Numbered from the stretch's first letter, positions 53,401 to 62,382 are shown. The stretch: DNA of 64,000 nucleotides from Chitinophagaceae bacterium (GCA_019752045.1 JAIEMP010000012.1:62001-126000); one strand, 5' to 3'. The notes: generated by a model from the sequence alone, not told the origin. Numbers and translations are program-made.

Positions 53401-55622
53401 CGCTCAACATCTTCATGTGTAATAGGATCACGACCCAATACCACACGCAATGCCTTATAACCCGGAATGTACATGGCTATCTGGCTGGCTTTACGCAACA
53501 GGCAAACAGACATTTCATTGGTATCAAAGCCCAGGCAACTTGCCAATTGCGACAGACTGGTATGCGACAATGCATCATCAATAACCGAACGTTGCACAAC
53601 ATCGTCTTCTTCACTCTTCATCTGTACCGGAGGACCACGTTCCTGTTCTGTTTCCATTTCCTGAACAGGAGCATCTGTTTGCGCTGTCAAAGAACTATTT
53701 TGATTTTCTGTTTTTGTTTGAATGGTATGTTGAGAAGAATGACTGCAGTTATTTTCTGTACAACTTGCTTCACCAGATGCAAATTCATCCACTTCTTTTT
53801 TCTGTACACTGTTAACGGGACCTGCATTTATTTTTTCTTCTTCTTTTTGTTCTTCATCTTTTTTCTGCAGTTCTTTATTTTCTTCTGCTTTTTGAATGGC
53901 AGGAGTTGTTGTTTGCAAACCTCCTTTAGCATTTACCTGCCAACTGCTCAATTCCTGTTTTGCCTGAACTGCAGTTTCATTTTCTTCAGCAGCTTCTTCT
54001 TTGCGGTTGAGTAATGCTGCATCATTTCTTAACTCAGCTAATGTTTTTGGAGGTTCCTGCACTGCTGCACCTTCTCCATCACCTAATGCACCTGTCTTGA
54101 TCTTTAACGGATCAAAGAAGGCTGTCCACTCACTAAGCGGATGATCTTTTGTTTGCACTTGTCCGCCGAGGTTATCATCTCCGGCTGTGTTACCATTCAC
54201 TGTTGTAACCGTTGCTCCGTTTACACTTGCTACAATTGCAAAATGTGAGAATGCATTTCTGTATGCAATATCACCCGGCAATGGTGCTGTACCCGGTGAG
54301 CGTGCTGCTTCCGGTTTAATCATCCGTTCACCTAATTTCCATTTTGGCATGGGCACACCACTCTTATTCAATGCCCAGAACACAAAAATGCCACACCAGC
54401 TTGGCATTGCATCTCTTGTTCCGGTTTTGGTTCCCATCGTACCACTGCGATCTGTTCTGCTGGTTGTATCAACCACCATCACACCACTCTGTTCACGTTT
54501 CTTTTTAATATCCTGTTCTGCTACTGCACCTTTTGCAGCAGAGCCACCACCACTTACAATCATTTCTTCACCAAAAGTGGATTTGAAAATTTCTACCAGA
54601 TGTTCCCATCCTGTACGGTTACCATCGGCCTGTGGTTTATTGGCATCAATCTTTCCTTCTACTGTTTTTGCTTTATCAACTGCGTTGGTTAATTGAGATG
54701 GAACTGCAGCTGCACTCCGCTGAATAATATTTTTCCGTGCAACTGATTTTGTTGCCACTGTGGTTGGGGTATGCGAAGTACTTGCTCCCTGCTGAATGGT
54801 ATGCGTTAGTTCATGTGCAAGCAACGTTCCACCGGCGGAAGTATGGGGAGCATACTTACCGGAATTGAAATAAATATCATTGCCATGTGTGAAGGCCTGC
54901 GCATGAATATTGCTGCTCAGGTTTTCTGCATAGCTGCCTGTATGAATACGTACGCCGCTGAAATCTGCACTGAAACGGCTTTCCATAAATTGTCTGGTAT
55001 CTGTTGGCAACGCATTTCCTGCTCCTTTAGAAGAAGAAAGATTTCGTTCAAACGATCCTTGTATAGAGCCAGCCGGCGGGCCCCTTCCACTGCGTTGAAT
55101 AACATCTGAATGATGAATAGAAATTTCTTTTCGATCAATATGATATTCTGTTCCCGATGCTGCACATGCAAAATCGGTTGAAGAAGATGAAGCGTCTTCA
55201 CTACGCTGAATCATGCGAAAGAGTTTGGCCTGTGCTTTATCTTCCTGTTCACAGGATTCACATTTGCGTTGAACAGAAATTACCGGCGACTGAAGTTTTG
55301 CCTGCACCTCTTCCTCCTTCGCTGAAGCTTCGGAGGACGGGTCCTCTTTCTTTTGTATTTGTTCCTCTTCTTTTTTCTCAGACATTGCAACCGGTTCCGG
55401 CATACGCATCACCTGATCTGCAACTGCATCGGCTTCTTTTTCCTGCGGATCATCGGGACTGCTTACTGAAAGTTTTGCCTGGATGGTTGATGAAAAAAAG
55501 GACGGACTTTCTTTGGCTCCAAAAAAAGATTCTTCACCTGCTTTACGAAAGAAGGTTTGCCCCGGCTGCTGTTGCTGCCGTTGAACTTGTGCATTCTTTG
55601 TTTTGTCTGCAGATGAAAACAC
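50442..55622 (-). CDS. Giant eCIS DUF4157 protein with CHAP-like domain, repeats and C-terminal toxin-like domain
   Basis: A 1726-aa protein (GTG start). In order: low-complexity tail with VQRKCESCEQEDK (118-130); DUF4157 (~200-280) with AHELTH (HELTH 270-274); CHAP/NlpC-like domain (~335-505) with C410 (PSWCGIFVFWAL), H460 (FSHFAIVA) and N477 (VNGNT); Gln/Lys/Glu linkers; three helical repeats of exactly 140 residues (VVLGRDPITHEDVERNG at 727, VILGEDPVTKQKVDRNG at 867, VIIGKDPFTDELVP at 1007); long amphipathic helices to ~1435; and a C-terminal domain (~1570-1726) with FTADHQPQAAVLKY and INLHKIRHEEGRTYG, nuclease-like in its His/Asp/Arg content. A multi-module effector is the best reading. 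Confidence 0.75.
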   Translation of the reverse strand: MFSSADKTKNAQVQRQQQQPGQTFFRKAGEESFFGAKESPSFFSSTIQAKLSVSSPDDPQEKEADAVADQVMRMPEPVAMSEKKEEEQIQKKEDPSSEASAKEEEVQAKLQSPVISVQRKCESCEQEDKAQAKLFRMIQRSEDASSSSTDFACAASGTEYHIDRKEISIHHSDVIQRSGRGPPAGSIQGSFERNLSSSKGAGNALPTDTRQFMESRFSADFSGVRIHTGSYAENLSSNIHAQAFTHGNDIYFNSGKYAPHTSAGGTLLAHELTHTIQQGASTSHTPTTVATKSVARKNIIQRSAAAVPSQLTNAVDKAKTVEGKIDANKPQADGNRTGWEHLVEIFKSTFGEEMIVSGGGSAAKGAVAEQDIKKKREQSGVMVVDTTSRTDRSGTMGTKTGTRDAMPSWCGIFVFWALNKSGVPMPKWKLGERMIKPEAARSPGTAPLPGDIAYRNAFSHFAIVASVNGATVTTVNGNTAGDDNLGGQVQTKDHPLSEWTAFFDPLKIKTGALGDGEGAAVQEPPKTLAELRNDAALLNRKEEAAEENETAVQAKQELSSWQVNAKGGLQTTTPAIQKAEENKELQKKDEEQKEEEKINAGPVNSVQKKEVDEFASGEASCTENNCSHSSQHTIQTKTENQNSSLTAQTDAPVQEMETEQERGPPVQMKSEEDDVVQRSVIDDALSHTSLSQLASCLGFDTNEMSVCLLRKASQIAMYIPGYKALRVVLGRDPITHEDVERNGHNLLDAAFDIMPFGNLIQQKLNEEGLLDKAAEWIDGKIAGLESIVNDLFSQFDQFWNGIEFSLDMSPMGVLRDGANIVLRFINNIISFAENAAKEILEMIKNALLNAIVDFIKENTTAYPLLTVILGEDPVTKQKVDRNGTNILNALLELGGEEGIQQRTQMQETGTFQKVVGYIDEGIAVFGNLYNTIVQNFSNIWDMVTISALMNPVETFRRIYNIFADPVSQVLDFVIRVGKEILKLIKEVLMQRLSAWARQQRGYALVTVIIGKDPFTDELVPFTMENVIKGFFSLMEGGEEQYNQLKESGAIDRTVAKITAAVNRLNMTPAAIVQLFIDLWNSFSISDLMDPIGCFMRIIDRFGEPIGRLIAFVVEIVKIVVEAVLIVMNFPFDLINNIIAKAMQAFDLIKRDPVAFLKNLLRAVKEGFMQFFDNILTHLWNGLKQWFLGEVQDAGIPIPTDFTVMGIIKWLLAVLDITMEKIWKKLEERIGKPKVDKIKRMIEMAEKVADAAGEAYQFMKDVQERGFMTVMIEKVKEQLSNVWDMVLDAVKSFVMDQIIKKITVKLLSMLDPTGIMAVVNSAIALYKAIQSFIKYLRKMLEIVNSFVEGTLQIAQGATKKAADFLEGALARGIPIVIGFLANQVGLNLSERLRDALEIVREKVDKGLTWVIDKLVIIVEKIVSFGKMVAGKVMSWLGIEKPFSAEDGSSHRIFISGSESSPTVMLASDPKPIKSFLDKFIAQKKAPQQKKDAATEAKQYIESNIDPIITKLKKEKDDTKKAELQQDLLKEFTVLADKIRLLIGKDPLNKVMEEHKYNLEGLAGTYGTMPKPSGDSFTADHQPQAAVLKYAADMDIFSGTEMEVRASGSHADPAYAINLHKIRHEEGRTYGNKGKGTLADFVAKADPIVMSNKSDKTKRKEIVKLIKADKDQDVSEMRKIAKNKNFYSDIDALGLEDDQKDELIDTIKKQILAGEDLMSSQDIDNLAN

Positions 55623-55655
55623 TTGAACTGTTTAAGATTAAAAAGACAAACGCCT

Positions 55656-55727
55656 GATCACTCATCACTCATTACTCATTACTCATTACTCATTACTAGT
55701 CACTCATCATTCATCACTCATCATTTG
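55656..55727. repeat. Tandem ACTCATTACT/ATCACTC repeats
   Basis: A 70-base run of ACTCATTACTC-type units fills the 98-base gap between the PGB/CHAP gene and the giant DUF4157 gene. A shorter related stretch lies at 20585-20640. It could vary in length by slippage. Confidence 0.65.
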
Positions 55728-56473
55728 TATTCAATAAATCCTCTGTTGATTTTTGAAATTTTACGTTGTAAACGAAATACGCCAATACCATTTCTGCTGC
55801 CGGCATTGTTACTGTTCCCTTCAATGGTATGAATAAATCCACCATCAACTTTTTCAATAATACCTGTATGACCGGAGCTACCGCCTGTGTTCATCATAAA
55901 AATATGTCCTGGTTTAATGAGCGATGGTTTATCAATTGCTTCGGCAGTAAGAATTTTCTTTCCTGCTGTTTTATTCCAATGGGTCATTACATGCCCTGTT
56001 TTAACCAGCGGATTATTTTTATTCAGTTTCACTGCTGCCTTATTAAAACACCAGTACACATAAGCTGCACACCAAAACAAACCGGGCGGCAGTGCAACGC
56101 TTGCGAGGTATTGATCAACAACCGGTCCTTTGTTACTGCCCGGCGGATCTTCCATTACTCCTATTTGTGTTACTGCAACTTTCAATGCTTCAGTGAGCAA
56201 AGCATTTGGAGCAAGTTCCGTTACAACAATTGTGTCCACTCCAAATAAAGAAGCCCATGTAAGTGAGCCTACATTGCCATCCACTTCTAACGGGTTGCCA
56301 AACTGATCCATATGTGTTGCCTGAAACAGCTTGACGGCATTTTTTGTTTTAGTGCCATAAATACCGGTTCCCTGCAAATCACCGATGTTTAACTCCATCA
56401 GTTTTTTTTGTATTGCTTTTACAATTCCGGTATTGCTTTCACCTTCTTTGATGATTCTGTTTGGGTATTTCAT
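55721..56473 (-). CDS. Peptidoglycan-binding + CHAP-domain hydrolase in eCIS locus
   Basis: A 250-aa protein. Residues ~5-90 form a PG_binding_1 domain (IVKAIQKKLMELNIGDLQGT, IYGTKTKNAVKLFQ, VDGNVGSLTWASLFG), and ~115-245 a CHAP amidase/endopeptidase with Cys in LFWCAAYVYWCF, His in SGHTGIIEKV and Asn in TIEGNSNN. No signal peptide, so it is released with or by the particle, or acts on its own cell wall to let particles out. It is placed between the tape-measure gene and the giant DUF4157 gene. Confidence 0.85.
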   Translation of the reverse strand: MKYPNRIIKEGESNTGIVKAIQKKLMELNIGDLQGTGIYGTKTKNAVKLFQATHMDQFGNPLEVDGNVGSLTWASLFGVDTIVVTELAPNALLTEALKVAVTQIGVMEDPPGSNKGPVVDQYLASVALPPGLFWCAAYVYWCFNKAAVKLNKNNPLVKTGHVMTHWNKTAGKKILTAEAIDKPSLIKPGHIFMMNTGGSSGHTGIIEKVDGGFIHTIEGNSNNAGSRNGIGVFRLQRKISKINRGFIEYK

Positions 56474-56488
56474 GTTTTATGATTAATG

Positions 56489-57925
56489 TTATACAAACCA
56501 TTCGGTTTTTATCAGTTGTTCCATCCATGGTAATTTAATCATGGATATATTCCAGGGCAGATGCTGCAGAAGCATATCATACGGTTGCTGCTCCACCTGC
56601 AACAGCCAGTCTTTCCCATCAAAAGTTAATTTTCCGTTGCGTTTCAGAAATGATTCTCTTAATCCATTGACGGATGTGTTTTGCAAAATATTCCAGTGCT
56701 CAATTACAGAGGTTAACACATCATCTGCTTCTTTACGCAACGCCTTATCCGGATGAAATCTTCCTGTATCAATTGTTTGCTCAATTGGCACACCACATAT
56801 TATTTTAGGGAGTACCAATTCATACTCCATCATGTTTGCGCTATCGGTTACCAGAAATTGCAGAAAACAAACAGCCCTATCAAGATATTTAATTTCATTG
56901 GCAACTGCAAGCCCGGTCTTTTCAAACAACGCCGGAATAAATGCAGCAACAATTACCAATCCGGCATTGTTGATATAAATTTCTTCACCAGTTACTTCTT
57001 TTGTATGTTGCTGTTTTAATAAAAGCAGTTGCTCATCTTTCTGTTGTTGAATTTCGGTTGACTCGGATTTTGATATTTTTGACCTTTGGTTTTTCTTTTC
57101 TTCTGAAAGTTCTTTTTGAATTTCCTGAAACAACTCCGTTTGAAAATTAATATCATGAAGACTTGACAACAAGGATGGGTGACTGCTCAACCTTTTCCGG
57201 AATGAGCCAATGAATTCCTTTTGCATCTGTTTACGATCAACCTTACCTGCAAGATCATTCAGAAACAACTGATAAATCATTTGCCTGATTTCGCTGAGAT
57301 GATGTACCACAGCAATCTTCATGAATAGTTGCAGATCATATACAAGTTGTTTGCCGGCAGACATTCCATCTGCTTTGGTAAACCGGAACAGTTGTATGGC
57401 AGACTGAAAAGGAATGACAGACATCAATCGTTGCTGAGCCGATGAGGAGGTTTTCAACAACTGCTTCAGCTCTCTTACAAATTCTTCATCGGCATGCATT
57501 ACAAGTTCTTCCAGTTGTTTACTCCATTCTGCTGTATCTGTTGTTGAAGCCTGCCATGGCAGGTACCCTTTTTGCAGATAAAATAAAAATGAATTTTTAA
57601 AATGCATGTGGATTTTTTTTTCAACATAGCCTTTCTGTGAAATTGCACCTGCTCTGATTAAGCGAAGCTTGTCTTTCAACTGCTCTCTTACTTTATGTGC
57701 AGCCTGTTGTCTCCAGTCTGTTCCTGAAAGCTCCAGCTCTAACTCCAACTGATCAATCCTGATTAGAGTATCTTCATCACAGAACGCTTCAAATTCCGGA
57801 TCTAGTGTAAGCATAAATTCTTCAAACCATTCTTTTACTTCCTGCTGAAACGCAAAGCCATCTGTTTTTCCGTTGTACACAAAATCGAGTGATGCAGTTT
57901 TAATGATATGGTTGGAAGAATTCAT
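56489..57925 (-). CDS. Contractile injection system tape-measure-family protein
   Basis: A 478-aa protein. The N-terminus MNSSNHIIKTASLDFVYNGK, then EDTLIRIDQLELELE, and the C-terminus LPWNISMIKLPWMEQLI are the hallmarks of the CIS_TMP family annotated as eCIS tape measure (Afp14-like). In between is helical sequence with Gln/Lys/Glu-rich linker (~280-315). It would set tube length inside the sheath. Its start overlaps the previous stop (TAATG), showing a tight operon. Confidence 0.85.
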   Translation of the reverse strand: MNSSNHIIKTASLDFVYNGKTDGFAFQQEVKEWFEEFMLTLDPEFEAFCDEDTLIRIDQLELELELSGTDWRQQAAHKVREQLKDKLRLIRAGAISQKGYVEKKIHMHFKNSFLFYLQKGYLPWQASTTDTAEWSKQLEELVMHADEEFVRELKQLLKTSSSAQQRLMSVIPFQSAIQLFRFTKADGMSAGKQLVYDLQLFMKIAVVHHLSEIRQMIYQLFLNDLAGKVDRKQMQKEFIGSFRKRLSSHPSLLSSLHDINFQTELFQEIQKELSEEKKNQRSKISKSESTEIQQQKDEQLLLLKQQHTKEVTGEEIYINNAGLVIVAAFIPALFEKTGLAVANEIKYLDRAVCFLQFLVTDSANMMEYELVLPKIICGVPIEQTIDTGRFHPDKALRKEADDVLTSVIEHWNILQNTSVNGLRESFLKRNGKLTFDGKDWLLQVEQQPYDMLLQHLPWNISMIKLPWMEQLIKTEWFV

Positions 57926-60900
57926 TATGGAATACTTCTGATAAGGTCAAGAATTTGTTTCAGCACACGTAAATATTTAGGCTTGGATGATGCTTCTCCA
58001 TTTGTGCCCACTCTTTGCATTTCTTTTTCAACATCATCGCCAATTGTTTTCACCACACTGATTTCAGCAGCGGTAAACACAGCAGTTGAAATCAGATCAA
58101 CCCACTGCTTTACATGCCGCAGAATAAGTGAAAAGACTTTTTGCATCGGCACTTTGGCCACATCAAAATCTTCTTTTTGTATACACACAATATACATGGC
58201 CAGCTGATGGAGGATGCGGTATAACATCAAAGCAAGCAGTCGCAGATCTTTCCGTTCAACAATCAGTTTATGCAATTCCGTGAACCATTTGATCAATGAA
58301 TCCTGAACCGTTGCTCCATTAACTACAGAACCAAAGAAATCAAGTTGTTTGTCTGTTGAACTGTTGACGATATTCTGCATCATTGCAAAAAACTCTTTCA
58401 CATTACCAAAAGAACTGAAGCCATCTGCATTGATGAATACAGGGAACCTTCTCGGATCAATTGTTTCAAATTCATCAAATCGCTTAATGATTTCAGAAAG
58501 CGGTCCGCATGATTTGTTAACGACTACTTCACGAACAATCACCTGCACTGAAACGGTTGCAGTATCACTGGCACCCTGATCATCCGTTACTTTTAATTCA
58601 AACTTATATTCGCCTTCAACCAGTCCTGTAACAGCAGTGATATCTTTTTCCGGATCAACAATGGTCGGGTTGTTGGCACTACCCTGTACAACAGTCCAGC
58701 TATACGTCAAAGCTTTTCCTTCCGGATCAGATGAAGCACTGCCGTTCAGTTGAATTGATCCATTTGGCGAAATCGTTACAATCTGATTTTGTCCTGCATT
58801 TGCTTTTGGCGGTTGATTTGGAGGCGCCTCAATGGTGATGCTAACCTCTGCAGTACCGGTTGCACCGTTATTATCTGTAACAATCAGTTGAAACTTATAG
58901 ATGCCCGGTTGCATATCTTTTACAATAGCAGTATCAAGTGCAGCTCCGTCAATTGTAACAGGGAAACCTCCCAGCTGACTCCACTTGTACGCAACGATTG
59001 TTCCATCTTCATCTGTTGAACCTGTTCCATCTAATTGTATTGCATTTGCAGCGGCAGGAAACAAGGTGGCTTTAGCTATTGCAACAGGTGGTTTATTTTC
59101 CGGCGGAGGTGCAGCGTTTACGTTGATCTGCACTTCGTCTCTTGCAATAGAACCTTTATCGTCTGTTACACTTAATTCAAACACATACACTCCTTCAACC
59201 AGGTTCTTAACATCTGTTTGCGAACTTGTTTCGGTAACGATAGAAGGTTGAGGTGTTGATGGTCCTGATTTTTTGATCCATTGAAAGTGTACAATGGTTC
59301 CATCCGGATCAGTTGAACCTGATCCGTTTAATGTTACAGTAGCTGTAGATCTTGTTACTTCACTTGATACTAATGTAACTGTTTGATCGGGACCTGCATT
59401 TGCAACCGGACCTTTATTTGGAACATCCGGTGCAACTTTATCCTGAACAATGTATTGTATCGGCGGGCAATCGGAGCAACATCTGTATGGCAAATAAAAA
59501 TCTGCAATTACCACTCCCTGCTGCAATTCATCCAGTACATTTTCATTTGCTGCTTTGAGTATGATACGCATGTTTGTGTGACCATCCGTTTTTATTTCTT
59601 CGTGTAACTCATAACCGGGTGCTTCTACCAGCAGTGTATATGGAACAATACTGCTGCTGAATGCAAACGAACCATTTGCTGCAGACACAGTGCTTTCACC
59701 TGTTTCAGCAACGGATATTTCAGCACCTGCGACAGGGTTCGCATCTTCATCTAAAATAAATCCGGCTGCAAGTGTTTCTCTTTCTACAGCATCGGTTGTA
59801 CTCATCCTCATCCGATGATCATCCATCTTTCTTTCTGCTGTGAATTCATTGATTTCTGTACCCCTGTTAAGTATTGTTCTGCCTGCACGTTTTTTTCTGG
59901 AATGATAGACGATAATAAATGTACCCCCCATTGGCACACCTGCTTTGTGCTGAATACCCGGATGCAGTTTGGTGAAATACCCAAACTGACGAAGGCGTGT
60001 TAACATCAGATAACGCTTCATGTAATCTTTCTTTAAAGAAAGCAACGCACTGCATTTGCAGTTGTAGATGAGTACATCCAGATGATCCATTAAATCTTCA
60101 ATCATCAGTAACAACAGCAGGATCATTACAAATCCGTTATTTGATGTAGCAAGCATTGCAAGTGAATTACTGCGCTTATTCGTTACAAGTATTCTGTTTG
60201 TATTGTTCGTTGTATTAACCTCTCCTGCGACTCCCGGTGGTTGTGCATCCGGATTTACTTCAGTAGCAGCATCTGTTGTTTTAGATTGTTGCGAACCTGT
60301 AAATATGCTGAAGAGTGATTTTAAACTTTTTGCATACTCTCCCAGTTTGTCCGTTGCATTGCAGTAAGCTTTCACATCAAACTCAGCCAAATCTTCTGTT
60401 AACAATGTTGAGAGGCGGATAATGCCTAATGGTATTTTAAAGAAGTTGAGTAATGCCAGGTAGATGGTTGACATTTGTCCGGTTAAACCATCAGGTATAT
60501 CATCATTATTTGCATCCTGTACATTTACTCCAAATGCTTCGAAAAAAGTTTCAAGTGTGAGAGTTTCATCTGTAAGACCTTTGCGATGCAGAAATTCAAT
60601 CATCATACCCAATGACCTGTCTTTAATTACATATCCTTTGCTGCACACATCAAACAGATCTACCTGCGATACTTCACCGGCCAACGTCATTTTACTTAAA
60701 AATCTGTTTACAAGCGGAAACGTAAAATCATAGTAGTATTTCAACTCTTTACAGAGCATGCATAAAATTTCACGACGCATACTGTCATACATTGATTCCA
60801 GATCCTGAAAATGACAAAGCATTTCTAATGAATCCCTTGAACCCTGCAACTTGCTGATTGAATTGAGACGGTTACTAAACCCTGCTCCCGTATCTGTACT

Positions 60901-62382
60901 CAACGCAATAATATCAACAGGTAAACGATTCTTCTGTATCTGTTGCTTTACCTGTTTCAGTACATGCACATACGACTTTCCAACAATGCCTTCCACCCGT
61001 AAAAAATTATATGGCTCTAAGTCATACTTTAATGGAGAGGTTACAAACTCATCGGATGCGTTGTATTGAATAGCATGATAAGAAAGATTTCTCTTGGCAT
61101 CATTCAACAACGTTCTTCTGTGATCCCAATTGAGATAAAGTGGTTGAGCCCCACTGTTCACCTGGTAGTAATAAGGAATGGCTTTGTGTGAAAGCGGCAC
61201 ATCCCACAGCATACTTGGTGTTATGCGGAGAAAGCTATCTTCTTTTGCATTATTGCCTGAAACAGTTGGTAAAAAGAATTGATCGATCAACAATACTAAA
61301 CGTTTGAAAAGGCTTTTCAATTCACCCAGCATTCCCTGCTGATCAAACAACGGTGAATAAATAAAGTAATGCCTGTACGGAAGGATTCCACTTGTAGCAG
61401 AAGGAATGGCTTCGCCTAATAATACATGTCTTGGAAACAGATCACTATCGGGGCAACAGATGCTTAATACATGTGTACCCGCTTTTCTGAATTCCTGGTA
61501 AGCCAGTAACAGATCGCTAAACAGATCATAATAATACTGCAGGTGAAGAACCTGTGAGAGATTGATGTTTCCATTATAGAGATAATCAAACTTTGCAGAC
61601 AATCCTGTAAATGGATTACTTGCATACTCATTGGCAACAACAGGTCCGAAAACAGAATAGATATTCTTTAGTGTTGTTTCAACTGAATCAACAAAAGGTT
61701 TATCGAGTAATTTTAAGTATGCTTCAAAAACATCCTGGCTATAAACAGGTGAAGTGTTGGGCACATCCCAACGTCTCATTCGCAGTTCGGGTAAAGCAGT
61801 ATAGGTATTCACTCCAAAGCTTCCGCCGGTTGTGCCCATTAAGAGTTTGGCATCATCCACAGAAACCGCCATGGGTAAAAATGAAACGGTTACATTGATT
61901 CCTTTGTCATCGCATGAATTCGGATCACAGTTTTTATTGTCTTCTTCTTTTAGTTCAACAAATAACAGGATCACTTTATCTTTTAAAAAGTCTGCATCAA
62001 TATCTTCCAGGTCAGGATCAACAGCAGGCTGTTTTAATTCCCATACATCCATGGCCAGTTTATTCCCGCTTCCATCGAGTTTGTAAAACTTCTCATATAC
62101 ACGGGCTGTATCAACCTTATACTTTTTATACTGTGTATATGCCTTTGTATTCACAGAGATCAGGTAACCTTCTGATGTTACGCCGCAGCCTTTTGTAATG
62201 GTTACCTGTGTCTGGGCATTATTCACCTGCAGATGCAGTCCGCATACAATACCAATTCCAATGAGGTTGGTACGTGTCATTCGGTTTTGCTCATCGAGAT
62301 AACCAAACAACTGGTTCAAATCTTCTGATGTGAGCAACTGATCAGCAACGAACTTCGGAAACTCAACTTGTACCGGAAGCAT
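57925..62382 (-). CDS. Large eCIS-locus protein with carboxypeptidase-regulatory-like and PKD domains
   Basis: A 1485-aa protein without a signal peptide. The N-terminal ~840 residues (starting MLPVQVEFPKFVADQLLTSE, LIGIGIVCGLHL) are of a type I associate with Bacteroidota eCIS loci but cannot name. A very hydrophobic helix lies about 750-765 (FVMILLLLLMIEDLM). Residues ~875-955 form a carboxypeptidase-regulatory-like fold (AAGFILDEDANPVAGAEISV). Three PKD/Ig-like domains follow (~1000-1290), each with ANAGPDQTV/GSTDPDGTIVHFQW-type motifs. The end is helical. PKD domains suggest an extended fibre or target-binding part. A fibre role is inferred, not shown. Confidence 0.7.
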   Translation of the reverse strand: MLPVQVEFPKFVADQLLTSEDLNQLFGYLDEQNRMTRTNLIGIGIVCGLHLQVNNAQTQVTITKGCGVTSEGYLISVNTKAYTQYKKYKVDTARVYEKFYKLDGSGNKLAMDVWELKQPAVDPDLEDIDADFLKDKVILLFVELKEEDNKNCDPNSCDDKGINVTVSFLPMAVSVDDAKLLMGTTGGSFGVNTYTALPELRMRRWDVPNTSPVYSQDVFEAYLKLLDKPFVDSVETTLKNIYSVFGPVVANEYASNPFTGLSAKFDYLYNGNINLSQVLHLQYYYDLFSDLLLAYQEFRKAGTHVLSICCPDSDLFPRHVLLGEAIPSATSGILPYRHYFIYSPLFDQQGMLGELKSLFKRLVLLIDQFFLPTVSGNNAKEDSFLRITPSMLWDVPLSHKAIPYYYQVNSGAQPLYLNWDHRRTLLNDAKRNLSYHAIQYNASDEFVTSPLKYDLEPYNFLRVEGIVGKSYVHVLKQVKQQIQKNRLPVDIIALSTDTGAGFSNRLNSISKLQGSRDSLEMLCHFQDLESMYDSMRREILCMLCKELKYYYDFTFPLVNRFLSKMTLAGEVSQVDLFDVCSKGYVIKDRSLGMMIEFLHRKGLTDETLTLETFFEAFGVNVQDANNDDIPDGLTGQMSTIYLALLNFFKIPLGIIRLSTLLTEDLAEFDVKAYCNATDKLGEYAKSLKSLFSIFTGSQQSKTTDAATEVNPDAQPPGVAGEVNTTNNTNRILVTNKRSNSLAMLATSNNGFVMILLLLLMIEDLMDHLDVLIYNCKCSALLSLKKDYMKRYLMLTRLRQFGYFTKLHPGIQHKAGVPMGGTFIIVYHSRKKRAGRTILNRGTEINEFTAERKMDDHRMRMSTTDAVERETLAAGFILDEDANPVAGAEISVAETGESTVSAANGSFAFSSSIVPYTLLVEAPGYELHEEIKTDGHTNMRIILKAANENVLDELQQGVVIADFYLPYRCCSDCPPIQYIVQDKVAPDVPNKGPVANAGPDQTVTLVSSEVTRSTATVTLNGSGSTDPDGTIVHFQWIKKSGPSTPQPSIVTETSSQTDVKNLVEGVYVFELSVTDDKGSIARDEVQINVNAAPPPENKPPVAIAKATLFPAAANAIQLDGTGSTDEDGTIVAYKWSQLGGFPVTIDGAALDTAIVKDMQPGIYKFQLIVTDNNGATGTAEVSITIEAPPNQPPKANAGQNQIVTISPNGSIQLNGSASSDPEGKALTYSWTVVQGSANNPTIVDPEKDITAVTGLVEGEYKFELKVTDDQGASDTATVSVQVIVREVVVNKSCGPLSEIIKRFDEFETIDPRRFPVFINADGFSSFGNVKEFFAMMQNIVNSSTDKQLDFFGSVVNGATVQDSLIKWFTELHKLIVERKDLRLLALMLYRILHQLAMYIVCIQKEDFDVAKVPMQKVFSLILRHVKQWVDLISTAVFTAAEISVVKTIGDDVEKEMQRVGTNGEASSKPKYLRVLKQILDLIRSIP

